Positions 26,586 through 34,783 of a DNA stretch of 64,000 bases are shown one piece after another (position 1 is the first letter of the stretch; each line of letters starts with the position of its first letter). The DNA lies in the NCBI RefSeq assembly GCF_049747295.1, contig NZ_JBMHJM010000001.1, forward strand, positions 248,001 through 312,000, written 5' to 3'. The notes beneath the pieces were generated by a model that was not told where the DNA came from, did not search any database, and worked only from the letters and a program-made list of their open reading frames with translations. This DNA comes from Afipia sp049747295 (GTDB lineage: Bacteria > Pseudomonadota > Alphaproteobacteria > Rhizobiales > Xanthobacteraceae). Both the position numbers and the translations under genes were made by a program.

Positions 26586-26954
26586 CTAGTGCCGTGTTCT
26601 TGACCGCTCAGCTTGCCGCAACAGTTCAAGCGGCAGCCAAGGCTTCGGCATGAACAAGGTGTTTTCGGGAATGCGATCGACACCTTGCCCTGAGGTGATG
26701 ATCACATCGATGTCGGGAAAGCGGCGCTTTGCAAGTTCAGCCAATTCCACGCCGGACATCTTCCCTGCGAGTTCGACGTCCGTGAACATCACCGTCAAAT
26801 CGCGCCCCGCTTTTTCCAGCACCACGGCTGCAGCTTCCGCGCTCTCACATTGAATGACGTTCATTTCGCTTTCTTCGAAAATCAGACTTACGAGTTCCCG
26901 TTGGAGTTCATCATCTTCAACAACCAATGCGGTGTGCTTGAGAGCGCGTCCCAT
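26586..26954 (-). CDS. Orphan single-domain response regulator (receiver only)
   Basis: 122 residues with a complete CheY-like receiver and no output domain: acidic pair in ALVVEDDELQREL, phospho-acceptor Asp in VMFTDVELAGKMSG, Thr in VIITSGQGVD and Lys in FMPKPWLPLEL. ATG 26954 follows the strong site GGGAGGTGACC, which decides the start over the GTG at 26960. No kinase gene adjoins it; single receivers of this type usually shuttle phosphate or regulate by protein contact. Confidence 0.88.
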   Translation of the reverse strand: MGRALKHTALVVEDDELQRELVSLIFEESEMNVIQCESAEAAAVVLEKAGRDLTVMFTDVELAGKMSGVELAELAKRRFPDIDVIITSGQGVDRIPENTLFMPKPWLPLELLRQAERSRTRH

Positions 26955-27117
26955 GGTCACCTCCCTGTGATGTTGGAAGGCAATGCATCAGCCCCGATGA
27001 AGTTCAAAAAAAGCGAACGCATGCGGTTTTTGCATTGAAGCCACACGTTGCGGCGCGTGTCCTCAGCGGAACTGGAACTTGCAAACCCGCGTTGGCATCT
27101 CGGAAAATGAGGTGGCC

Positions 27118-27303
27118 ATGAGAGAAATTGTCGAGCGAGTCGCAAACGCAATTTCGCGGAAGCATGTTGAGATGGCCTCTGGGACCGGGCGAAACATGCA
27201 GGATGAAATTTCCGATTTCGTCGCAGATTTGCTTTCGAAGCGTGCGGGCCAGCTCGCCAAATTCGGCTGGCGTACAGAGTCGGAGACCGAGAAATTTAAT
27301 TGA
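27118..27303 (+). CDS. Small hypothetical protein (61 aa)
   Basis: Not recognised. ATG 27118 is preceded by GAGGTGG, whereas the longer frame would need TTG 27079. The protein is soluble, with a helical first half (REIVERVANAISRKHVEMAS) and a second helix DEISDFVADLLSKRAGQLAK. It stands divergent from the orphan receiver (163 bp between starts). Confidence 0.5.
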   Translation: MREIVERVANAISRKHVEMASGTGRNMQDEISDFVADLLSKRAGQLAKFGWRTESETEKFN

Positions 27304-27390
27304 ATTCTGTCAACGAGAGTGAGCTGATCTCCTGCAGGCGGGACGGAACCAGCCCGACGGATCCCCTCTAACGATGTGGAGATGCGACAC

Positions 27391-27645
27391 ATGACGCCAC
27401 AAGAGAGTGTTCTGGATGCGGTTCTGAGAGCGCAAGGCGTTTTGGCCGATTACATCGAACCCGGCCCGCATGACTGCGAGAAAACCATCAATCGGCTGTT
27501 CGATATTTTTGACGACGAGAAGCTTATGACCGCCGTCAACAAACTCAATCTGGACTTGGCTCAACTCCAGATGAAAAGCGATACCGGCGAACGCCAGCCC
27601 TCCAATACCACGGCCATCGATGGTCTCGTTGATGAGATCGATTAA
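27391..27645 (+). CDS. Small acidic hypothetical protein (84 aa)
   Basis: Starts at ATG 27391 with GGAG about ten bases upstream; GTG 27376 is possible. Acidic and helical (TPQESVLDAVLRAQGVLADY, then CEKTINRLFDIFDDEKL), with a disordered tail. I recall similar small proteins in Bradyrhizobium but know no function. It follows the 61-aa gene in the same direction and may be co-transcribed. Confidence 0.6.
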   Translation: MTPQESVLDAVLRAQGVLADYIEPGPHDCEKTINRLFDIFDDEKLMTAVNKLNLDLAQLQMKSDTGERQPSNTTAIDGLVDEID

Positions 27646-27693
27646 ATCATTCCACCGTGGATGCCGGACGCGATCGACCTAACAGTGCTGGGA

Positions 27694-27885
27694 TCAGCTG
27701 GCGAGAAGCTCGAGACCGAGCGCGCGGTCCACCGCTTCCAGGAGCATCTCCGTCCCTTCAAGAGCGGCTTCAGTTTGCTCGGCAACAAAATCACTGCAGG
27801 GTTGGGAGAGGATGCCGTTAAGGCGATCAAGGTCGGCAAGAAGCCTCGCCTTGGTCTGCAAAAGAGACGTCCGATTATCGTTCAT
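27694..27885 (-). CDS. Small helical hypothetical protein (63 aa)
   Basis: Not recognised. ATG 27885 with a weak upstream GAGTGA; GTG 27894 is an alternative. The sequence is one long amphipathic helix pair (SLLQTKARLLADLDRLNGIL, then EQTEAALEGTEMLLEAVDRA). It converges with the 84-aa gene (48 bp gap). Its promoter must lie in the AT-rich spacer behind the RES toxin. Confidence 0.5.
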   Translation of the reverse strand: MNDNRTSLLQTKARLLADLDRLNGILSQPCSDFVAEQTEAALEGTEMLLEAVDRALGLELLAS

Positions 27886-27894
27886 GGAAATCAC

Positions 27895-28092
27895 TCAACA
27901 CAAACTCAAATGATACATTAATTTATCGAATGCTCACTGATCGCTCAATATGCATTCTCTGGCAATAACTTAGATGTGAAAGATATTGTTAATGATTGGC
28001 AAGAGGATTTTTACCGCGGCTCGATTCGTTCTTTGCGAACAAAATGGAATCATTCCATGAACCAAAGGAGCTAGCCTTGCAGCAGTGAGAAA
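27895..28092. other. AT-rich non-coding spacer with palindromes
   Basis: Clearly poorer in GC than its neighbours and without a credible gene. It contains GTTC-TTTGC-GAAC at 28028-28040 and the 15-base palindrome ATGGAATCATTCCAT at 28044-28058. On the minus strand, behind the toxin stop, the latter is followed by TTTTG, so it may act as a weak terminator. The rest presumably holds the promoter of the 63-aa gene. Confidence 0.45.
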
Positions 28093-28812
28093 CTAGCTGA
28101 CGTCGGCCGACATCCACGTCTCAAAACTGTAATCGAAGTAGCGCGAGAACCGCTTGCCGTCCCATTCGTATTGCAGGTGACGCTCCTGCATCGGGATGCC
28201 GACGACGTCGGGCCAGAATGCGGCAACACAAGTGCCCTCATCGTCCCGCACGCTCGGATAGACGAGCCCATTGCTGCCCGCTTCGCGCAATTCGAATGCA
28301 AAAGGCCGGCTGTAAGAATAAGAGGCGGGGTCCAAGAGACGCTTCTGCGTCGCCTCCTCGAGCGACGCGACATCATGCAAATCTCTGTCGATCGTTCCTA
28401 ACAGGACGCGCATGTCCTCGCGGCGCGGCGGATCCTGAGCATCAGCTGCGAACCGTGCAAAGTGATAGCCGGTCTCAAGGATGGCTGTCCGCAAGGTGCT
28501 CGCGGCGTAGTAAACGCCATAGTTTCCGTCCGAAAAACGGGAGCCCTGCCGGTTGACGTGGGTAAACGGCGCCATCACCCAGGATGCTCCGGAGCCCGCG
28601 ACCCTGCGTTCGGCCGGCACCAAAACGATCTCGCCGGCTTCATCGCGCACGCGCGGATTTGTCGCCTGCTCAAGCTCAATCAACACGTCCCACACTGCGG
28701 GATTGTCTGACACGCGCTCAAACAAGGCGATCGGCGGATAGCGCGACGCGATGATCCGCCAGGCCTGCGGCCAGCGGACATGCGAGATCTTTGTGTCACG
28801 AACTGATGTCAC
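28093..28812 (-). CDS. RES-domain toxin (NAD-targeting family) of a type II toxin-antitoxin pair
   Basis: 239 residues from GTG 28812, which overlaps the antitoxin stop codon by four bases (GTGA). The frame is open much further upstream but that part is only the antitoxin gene in another frame. The conserved RES residues are in place: Arg92 in SRFSDGNYGVYYAA, Glu113 in LRTAILETGYH and Ser187 in GLVYPSVRDDEGTC. RES toxins studied elsewhere break down NAD+ (MbcT and the Photorhabdus Res protein) or ADP-ribosylate phosphoribosyl pyrophosphate synthetase (ParT); which applies here is unknown. The domain is complete and there is no sign of decay. Confidence 0.88.
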   Translation of the reverse strand: MTSVRDTKISHVRWPQAWRIIASRYPPIALFERVSDNPAVWDVLIELEQATNPRVRDEAGEIVLVPAERRVAGSGASWVMAPFTHVNRQGSRFSDGNYGVYYAASTLRTAILETGYHFARFAADAQDPPRREDMRVLLGTIDRDLHDVASLEEATQKRLLDPASYSYSRPFAFELREAGSNGLVYPSVRDDEGTCVAAFWPDVVGIPMQERHLQYEWDGKRFSRYFDYSFETWMSADVS

Positions 28813-29207
28813 GACCACGGGGCGCGGGCCGCATCGACATAGGCCCTGACCGCGGCAAGATCGGTGACGTCGCCTGCCACCATGCGCGCGAGCGGTGTCT
28901 GTCCACCGAAGGCTTTGTTCGGACGGGTGACCCAGGTGTCGGCAAGACCCGCATCCGAGTAAACGATCTGCAGCGCTTTCCAGATACCCGCGACATAGCC
29001 AATCCGGCGCAACGTATCTTCCGGCACGCGCGCAGCCTTGCCGCTCTTCCATTGAAAGAACGTGCGTTCGGCCGGATTGCCCAGAATACGGCGCGCATCG
29101 CTGTTGCCGATATTCCAGCGCGCCATGATCTGAAAGAAGCCTTCCAACGCGAGGCCTTGGCGATCGGCGGGTACGAAATCCGGAGCCCTCTGCGAAACTG
29201 CAGCCAT
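28809..29207 (-). CDS. Xre/MbcA/ParS-like antitoxin (DUF2384)
   Basis: 132 residues. An N-terminal helix-turn-helix-like part (residues 22-75, WNIGNSDARRILGNPAERTF) and a C-terminal antitoxin domain (about 80-132) with NKAFGGQTPLARMVAGDVTD and AVRAYVDAARAPW. In this family the C-terminal tail enters the toxin active site. ATG 29207 is preceded by AGGAG nine bases away. The antitoxin is first in the operon, the usual order, so it is expected to repress its own promoter. Confidence 0.87.
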   Translation of the reverse strand: MAAVSQRAPDFVPADRQGLALEGFFQIMARWNIGNSDARRILGNPAERTFFQWKSGKAARVPEDTLRRIGYVAGIWKALQIVYSDAGLADTWVTRPNKAFGGQTPLARMVAGDVTDLAAVRAYVDAARAPWS

Positions 29208-29225
29208 TTGGCCATCTCCTGCGGT

Positions 29226-29292
29226 ACTGCAGAAGATATGGGGCGTCGCACCGCGACGTCAATGCCCGATCAAAGGACTATATTCCTGCAGT
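29226..29292 (-). promoter_or_regulatory. Promoter and three-part palindromic operator of the RES-Xre operon
   Basis: On the minus strand: TTGACG (29257-29262), an 18-base spacer, then TATCTT (29233-29238), 25 bases before the start codon. Two inverted boxes centred on ACTGCAG lie at 29226-29239 (over the -10) and 29279-29292 (upstream of -35), reading ACTGCAGAAGATAT and ACTGCAGGAATATA towards each other. A third palindrome, CGTCGC-ACC-GCGACG, fills the spacer (29244-29258). The layout fits autoregulation by the antitoxin. Confidence 0.55.
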
Positions 29293-29317
29293 CTGGCGGT
29301 GGGCGCCTCGAGGCTCC

Positions 29318-30904
29318 CTACTCTGCCATCGCCGAGGCAGCGCCAGCCGTTCCGGGGCCAGCCAGCGGACGCTCTTCCATCAGCACGACCAACATCGCAG
29401 CCGTGCCGAGCAGCACTGCGGCTGCTCCGAAGACGTAGCGGAAGGCCGCGGACATATCGCCGGCGTCAATACCTTGCGTCGTTCCCGCGTGATGTTCGGC
29501 GCCGATCGACACGTGAGGACCAAGTACCGTCAGCAGGATCGCGGTGAATATTGCCACGGTGAAGGATGCCATCAGCGAGCGGAAGAAATTCATCGCACCG
29601 GTTGCGGTACCGACCTGGTTACGCGGGACCGCATTCTGGATCGACACCACGGTGACGGGAAACACCGTACCTAATCCAACGGCAAGCAATGACAGAAGCC
29701 CCAGCAGCACATAGAGCGGCAGCGGAGTTGCAAACGCCATTATGGCTGCGGCACAAGCCGAGATCGATACGCCGGCGATCGCCAAGCGCTTGTAGTGCTT
29801 CGTCATCGTCATCGCGCGGCCAACGATCCAGGCCCCCAGCACGGAGACCGCGACCAGTGGAATGAGCGCAAAGCCCGCTTCGCTCGCCGTCAATCCGTAA
29901 ACGACTTCGTAGTAGAGCGGCAGATGAACGGTAAGGCCGATCATCGTACCGATACAACAGGCCCCGGCGCCGATCGCAAACGGCACCACCGTCCCAGACA
30001 ACAGCGGTATCGGCAGGAACGGCTGACTGGTCCGCAATGCGTGGACGACAAACGCAGCGCCGAGACAGATCGCAGATCCAACCATCGCCAGGATCGTTGG
30101 CGACCCCCATGCGAACTTGTTACCGCCCCATGTCAACACCAGCATGATGATGACGGCGGAGGCCATCAACAGCAGGCCCCCGACCCAGTCGACTTTGCGT
30201 TTGCGATGGAAGACCGGGATCTTGCCCATTTTGGGCAGCAACAGTGCAAGCGACAGCACACCGAGCGGCAGATTGATCCAGAAGATCACGGACCAATGCA
30301 GATGCTCCGCGAACAAACCGCCCAGAACCGGTCCCCCGATGCCGGCCGCGACCCATACTGAACTGAAATAGGCCTGATACTGGCCGCGCTCACGCGGCGA
30401 AACCACGTCGGAAATAATGATCTGAACCAGAGGCAGAATGCCGCCGCCGCCGATGCCCTGCAGAGCCCGGGCCAGAATCAAGATCAGCAGATTTGGCGCG
30501 ATAGCGCACAAGACCGAGCCGACGAGAAACAACGCCATCGACAGGATGATCATCGAACGCCGGCCGTAGATGTCACTGAGGGTACCGTAGACCGGCGCAA
30601 CCGCCGTCGACGACAGAAGATACGCGGTGATCACCCAGGAGAGATTGGTCACGTCCCCGAACTGCCGCCCGATGGTCGGCAGCGCGGTCGCGACGATGGT
30701 CTGATCGAGCGCCGTCAGGAACATCGTGAGCATGAGGCTCAGCAGGATGGTCCTCACCTCACTCTTCGTCAGCGCCGGCGCCGGAGAAATCGGCGGCGCT
30801 TCATTGATGTCGATGACTTCGGTGGGGAGGTTTGAAACGTCGTCTGCCGTTTCGATGTCCTGCGTCTGATCCGCGTCAAAACGCTGTCGATGAGTCTCGG
30901 TCAT
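29318..30904 (-). CDS. MFS transporter, DHA2 (14-TM, EmrB-like) exporter
   Basis: 528 residues. A hydrophilic N-terminus of about 50 residues precedes 14 membrane helices. Helix 1 has FLTALDQTIVATALPTIGRQ, the DHA2 signature; GTLSDIYGRRSMIILSMALF is motif A and LARALQGIGGGGILPLVQII motif B; AGIGGPVLGGLFAEHLHW is motif C. It probably exports a drug or metabolite with proton antiport. No fusion protein or regulator adjoins it. It stops 111 bp upstream of the toxin-antitoxin start codon, in the same direction. ATG 30904. Confidence 0.9.
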   Translation of the reverse strand: MTETHRQRFDADQTQDIETADDVSNLPTEVIDINEAPPISPAPALTKSEVRTILLSLMLTMFLTALDQTIVATALPTIGRQFGDVTNLSWVITAYLLSSTAVAPVYGTLSDIYGRRSMIILSMALFLVGSVLCAIAPNLLILILARALQGIGGGGILPLVQIIISDVVSPRERGQYQAYFSSVWVAAGIGGPVLGGLFAEHLHWSVIFWINLPLGVLSLALLLPKMGKIPVFHRKRKVDWVGGLLLMASAVIIMLVLTWGGNKFAWGSPTILAMVGSAICLGAAFVVHALRTSQPFLPIPLLSGTVVPFAIGAGACCIGTMIGLTVHLPLYYEVVYGLTASEAGFALIPLVAVSVLGAWIVGRAMTMTKHYKRLAIAGVSISACAAAIMAFATPLPLYVLLGLLSLLAVGLGTVFPVTVVSIQNAVPRNQVGTATGAMNFFRSLMASFTVAIFTAILLTVLGPHVSIGAEHHAGTTQGIDAGDMSAAFRYVFGAAAVLLGTAAMLVVLMEERPLAGPGTAGAASAMAE

Positions 30905-31089
30905 GAGCCTGGATTGGGAGACTGGGAGAATGAAATATCTGAGAAATGGCTCGCGCGTAGCGGCAACGAACTGAAATCATCAGGGATGAGGATTGTTTAT
31001 CCTGTTCGGGTCGTCTTCATAAGACACGCGGGTGCATGGGTGCACCGCGTTGGTGGATCATCACATTATCGGGACACCGCTGCGGCGTT

Positions 31090-31608
31090 TCAGCGGGTTG
31101 CCGGCCGCTTTTTCAGACGCGCACGTTTCGGCAGAGAGGCCGGCCACTGCACGATGTGATCCTCAAGATCGGCCTCATCGACTTCATCCTCGGTCCCCCA
31201 CACCCTGCCCCGCACCGAAACTCCGGCCTCATGAACCGTGTTCGGATCGCCGGAGATCAGCGGATGCCACCAATAGAGATCGCGCCCCTCGGCAACGAGC
31301 TTGTAGCCGCAACTCGGCGGTAACCAGTTCAAGGTTCGGACATTCTCGGGCGTCAGCCGCACGCAATCAGACACCTTGTCCGACCTGTTGGGATAGTCCT
31401 TGCAGGCACACAGCCCTGCGTCGAGAAGCGTGCAAGAAATGTGGGTGAAGTAGATTTGTCCGGTGTCCTCGTCCTCAAGTTTCTCCAGGCAACACCGCGC
31501 ACAGCCGTCGCACAGGCTCTCCCATTCGCTGTCGGACATCTCCTCCAACGTCTTGGTTTTCCAGAAATATTCGCTTTGAGTTGATGGTGGCCGCGGCCGG
31601 GTTGTCAT
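31090..31608 (-). CDS. YcgN family (UPF0260) cysteine-cluster protein
   Basis: 172 residues with the cysteine-rich layout of UPF0260/YcgN: LCDGCARCCLEKLEDED near residue 35, TLLDAGLCACKDYPNRSDKV near 62 and LPPSCGYKLVAEGRDLYWWH near 97. The eight or so cysteines probably bind a metal or an Fe-S cluster, but function is unknown. ATG 31608. A GC-rich inverted repeat GGTGCA-TGGG-TGCACC (31031-31046) lies about 45 bp behind its stop. Confidence 0.85.
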   Translation of the reverse strand: MTTRPRPPSTQSEYFWKTKTLEEMSDSEWESLCDGCARCCLEKLEDEDTGQIYFTHISCTLLDAGLCACKDYPNRSDKVSDCVRLTPENVRTLNWLPPSCGYKLVAEGRDLYWWHPLISGDPNTVHEAGVSVRGRVWGTEDEVDEADLEDHIVQWPASLPKRARLKKRPATR

Positions 31609-31914
31609 AGCCTGGAACTCATCGTCCCCTCATGGGGCGTTAGCTTTTCAAGTGCTTTATGGGACTTGGCAGCGGATACGCAAGCCGCAAGACAGAAGAT
31701 GCGCTGTTCCCGCCCTTGCTAAAGAATGGGATAGCGCTCTTGCTTACGATCAAAAAACCAGCGGCACCATTGGTTTATGACCTATGGTCGGCTAGAAGAT
31801 GACGGATTCTCAACGGCTGAAATCGCCTTGGGGATGCCGCAAATTGGCGAGCACATCATTCTCGCGAATGCATTCAGTCGGCGCCTTGTCGCCGCGTCAT
31901 GATCAAGGGTTTCG
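31609..31914. other. Divergent spacer between ycgN-like and PBP1A genes
   Basis: 306 bp holding both promoters. A 41-codon frame (31777-31902, ATG to TGA) lies just before the PBP1A start but has no ribosome-binding site, no homology I recognise and mixed third positions, so it is not called as a gene. No hairpin terminator is expected in a divergent region and none was seen. Confidence 0.4.
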
Positions 31915-34179
31915 GTGAGCCAGATCGAACCAGGTGGGTGGAAACGAAGATTCCGGCATTTCCTGCTGGACCTCGACGCGCGCATTGATTCGACGCTGTT
32001 TTCGTCGGCTGTTGGTCTGCGCGAACTGTTCGAGCGCTACACCACCTTCATGGACAGGTTCTACGTCGGGCGCTGGAAACGATGGGTGATCGTTGAGCCG
32101 CTTTCGGAAGCTGCAACGATCGGTCTTGGCGGTCTGATCCTGATGCTCGCGCTGGCGCTGCCGGCGTTCCGAGAAACCTCCGACGATGACTGGCTGAAGA
32201 AATCCGATCTCGCCGTCACGTTTCTCGACCGCTATGGAAATCCGATCGGCAGCCGCGGCATCAAGCACAACGATTCGATCCCGCTTGAGGAGTTTCCGGA
32301 TCATCTGATCAAGGCCACCCTCGCCACGGAAGACCGACGCTTCTATGACCACTTCGGCATCGACGTTGCGGGCACGCTGCGCGCATTGATGACCAACGCT
32401 CAGGCCGGCGGCGTGCGACAGGGCGGCTCCTCCATCACCCAGCAGCTCGCCAAGAACCTGTTTCTGAGCAACGAGCGCACGATCGAACGTAAGGTGAAGG
32501 AAGCCTTCCTCGCCATCTGGCTCGAAACACGGCTCACCAAGAACGAGATCCTGAAACTCTATCTCGACCGCGCCTATATGGGCGGCGGCACGTTCGGTGT
32601 GGATGGCGCGGCTCATTTCTATTTCAATAAATCCGCGCGCGATGTGAATCTCGCGGAAGCCGCGATGCTGGCCGGCCTGTTCAAGGCACCGACGAAATAC
32701 GCGCCTCACATCAACCTGCCCGCAGCTCGCGCCCGCGCCAACGTCGTGCTCGACAATCTCGTGGACGCCGGCTTCATGACCGAAGGCCAAGTGTTCGGCG
32801 CCCGGCGCAACCCGGCCACCGCGGTCGATCGCCGCGACGAGAACTCTCCGAACTACTACCTCGATTGGGCCTTCGATGAGATGAAGAAGCTCGTCGAGAC
32901 GTTCCCCAAATCCTACACCGAACGTGTCTTCGTTGTCCGTACTGCCATCGACATGAATGTGCAGCGGGCGGCGGAAGCCACGGTTGAAAATCAGCTGCGT
33001 CAATTCGGCCGCGACTATCACGCCACCCAGGCGGCGGTTGTGCTCGCCGACCTCGATGGCGGCGTCCGTGCGATGGTCGGTGGCAGAGACTATGGCGCGA
33101 GCCAGTTCAATCGCGCGACCGACGCGATGCGCCAGCCCGGTTCGTCGTTCAAGCCTTACGTCTACACTACGGCGCTATTGAACGGCTTTACGCCGAAGTC
33201 CGTCGTGGTGGACGGACCAATCTGTATCGGCAACTGGTGTCCGCAAAACTACGGTCGCTCATACTCGGGACCAGTCACGCTGACGCAGGCCCTCACGCGC
33301 TCAATCAACGTCATCCCGGTCAAGCTATCCATTGCGATTGGCGGCAAGGGCGGCCCGAAGGCGGGCCGCGCCAAAATCGTCGAAACGGCGCGCAAATTCG
33401 GCATCAAAGCGCCGCTTCCGGATACGCCGTCGCTGCCGATCGGCGCCGACGAAGTCACCGTGCTTGAACATGCCGTGGCCTATGCCACCTTCCCCAATAA
33501 AGGGAAAGCGGTCACCCCACACGCCATCCTTGAGGTGCGAACCGGGGCCGGCGATCTCGTGTGGCGTTTCGATCGCGATGGCAAGAAGCCGACACAGGCA
33601 ATCCCCGCGCCGGTCGCAGCCGATATGGCGGAAATGATGAGCCACGTCGTCGACGAAGGCACCGCGCGACGCGCGCGTCTTGACGGCATTCCGGCAGCCG
33701 GCAAAACCGGTACAACCAACGCATACCGGGACGCCTGGTTCGTCGGCTACACCGGCAACTTCACCATGGCGGTCTGGTACGGCAATGACGATTACTCATC
33801 CACGAACCGAATGACCGGCGGCTCCCTACCCGCCCAGACATGGCACGACATCATGGTCGCCGCACACCAGGGCGTCGAGATCAAGGATTTGCCTGGCGTC
33901 GGTGCTGGCAAGAAGCTGCCTGAGTCCGAGGCCGCAGCATCGGCAAATGCGAAAGCTCCCGAGGTCGCTCCCGGCCCGCCGCCGGTCCTGACCCGGCGCG
34001 GCGCGAATATCCTGGTAAAAGTCGAAAAAATGTTCGACGACGCCGCAAAGACCGTAGGCGTGCCCGGCAAAACGTCGTTAAACGATGCTGATAAAAAGGC
34101 GTCGTCCGACCGGGCATTCCCCGATAGCTTTGCGTCATCGGATCTGCCCTCGGCTTTGGCGCCATCCCGAAAGAATTGA
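31915..34179 (+). CDS. Bifunctional penicillin-binding protein 1A (transglycosylase/transpeptidase)
   Basis: 754 residues. Cytoplasmic N-terminus, TM about 67-86 (ATIGLGGLILMLALALPAF), then the GT51 transglycosylase with catalytic Glu139 in ATEDRRFYDHFGID and QGGSSITQQLAKNL. The transpeptidase has Ser410 in QPGSSFKPYVYT (SxxK), SIN in TRSINVIPVK and KTG in AAGKTGTTNAYRDAW. It builds and cross-links peptidoglycan at the inner membrane. Start GTG 31915 is unusual but fits the N-terminal positions. The C-terminal 90 residues are Ala/Lys/Pro-rich and probably disordered. The two small DUF1214 and DUF1254 genes follow closely. Confidence 0.93.
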   Translation: MSQIEPGGWKRRFRHFLLDLDARIDSTLFSSAVGLRELFERYTTFMDRFYVGRWKRWVIVEPLSEAATIGLGGLILMLALALPAFRETSDDDWLKKSDLAVTFLDRYGNPIGSRGIKHNDSIPLEEFPDHLIKATLATEDRRFYDHFGIDVAGTLRALMTNAQAGGVRQGGSSITQQLAKNLFLSNERTIERKVKEAFLAIWLETRLTKNEILKLYLDRAYMGGGTFGVDGAAHFYFNKSARDVNLAEAAMLAGLFKAPTKYAPHINLPAARARANVVLDNLVDAGFMTEGQVFGARRNPATAVDRRDENSPNYYLDWAFDEMKKLVETFPKSYTERVFVVRTAIDMNVQRAAEATVENQLRQFGRDYHATQAAVVLADLDGGVRAMVGGRDYGASQFNRATDAMRQPGSSFKPYVYTTALLNGFTPKSVVVDGPICIGNWCPQNYGRSYSGPVTLTQALTRSINVIPVKLSIAIGGKGGPKAGRAKIVETARKFGIKAPLPDTPSLPIGADEVTVLEHAVAYATFPNKGKAVTPHAILEVRTGAGDLVWRFDRDGKKPTQAIPAPVAADMAEMMSHVVDEGTARRARLDGIPAAGKTGTTNAYRDAWFVGYTGNFTMAVWYGNDDYSSTNRMTGGSLPAQTWHDIMVAAHQGVEIKDLPGVGAGKKLPESEAAASANAKAPEVAPGPPPVLTRRGANILVKVEKMFDDAAKTVGVPGKTSLNDADKKASSDRAFPDSFASSDLPSALAPSRKN

Positions 34180-34204
34180 TCGCCCCCATCATGGCGCCCT
34201 AATC

Positions 34205-34783
34205 GTGCGACTGATTTTTATCACTCTTCTGTCGTTGATGATCGCGACCGTCGTCGGCCTCGGCGCGACGTGGGTGACGTCGACACGCGGCGTCAATGTC
34301 GGCACGATTAACATCGGTGCATGGACCGCAAGACCGAAAGTCGGCACCAGCGACATTGACCCGTACTCGCGCGCATCGATCGCGCGAAGCGGTGAACTGC
34401 CGGTTGGCGCCGGCGACGGCATCACCTTCAGTACCACCAAGGATGACGCACAACGCCGCCTCGACGGGCGGTGTGACGTCGTCGTCAAAGGCGTGACACC
34501 GCCGGCACGCTTCTGGACCCTGACCTTGTACGACATGAAGGGTCAGCTCGTGGCCAATGCGCTCCAGCGCTACGGCTTTACCAGCCAGGAAATCGTCCGC
34601 GAGTCGAACGGCTCATTCGAAATAAAGATATCGTCGCGATCACGTGCAGGAAACTGGCTGCCGACTGCCGGCGTCGATCATTACTTCCTCGTTCTGCGGC
34701 TTTACGATACGCCGGTGGGCGTCGGCACGCGAACGCAGAAAGATGCACCGATGCCTTCGGTGACCACGGTGGGTTGCTCATGA
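34205..34783 (+). CDS. DUF1214 domain protein, membrane-anchored
   Basis: 192 residues from GTG 34205; an N-terminal hydrophobic helix (LIFITLLSLMIATVVGLGAT) serves as anchor or signal. The rest is the DUF1214 beta-sandwich with FWTLTLYDMKGQLVANALQR and GNWLPTAGVDHYFLVLRLYD near the end. The frame is open to ATG 34085 within the PBP1A gene, but the hydrophobic start argues for 34205. It overlaps the next gene by four bases. In many bacteria DUF1254 and DUF1214 form one large protein; here they are two short proteins. Function unknown. Confidence 0.82.
   Translation: MRLIFITLLSLMIATVVGLGATWVTSTRGVNVGTINIGAWTARPKVGTSDIDPYSRASIARSGELPVGAGDGITFSTTKDDAQRRLDGRCDVVVKGVTPPARFWTLTLYDMKGQLVANALQRYGFTSQEIVRESNGSFEIKISSRSRAGNWLPTAGVDHYFLVLRLYDTPVGVGTRTQKDAPMPSVTTVGCS

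Noticed and set aside
26580..26600. CACTAG at the receiver gene stop as another repeat arm
   Set aside because: Only six or seven bases match the repeat end; no inverted partner nearby.
28813..29262. Long N-terminal extension of the RES toxin frame
   Set aside because: It is the antitoxin gene read in another frame; Arg/Ser/Gly-rich without domain character. GTG 28812 overlaps the antitoxin stop and fits known operons.
31777..31902. 41-codon frame before the PBP1A gene
   Set aside because: No ribosome-binding site, mixed third codon positions and no similarity that I recognise.
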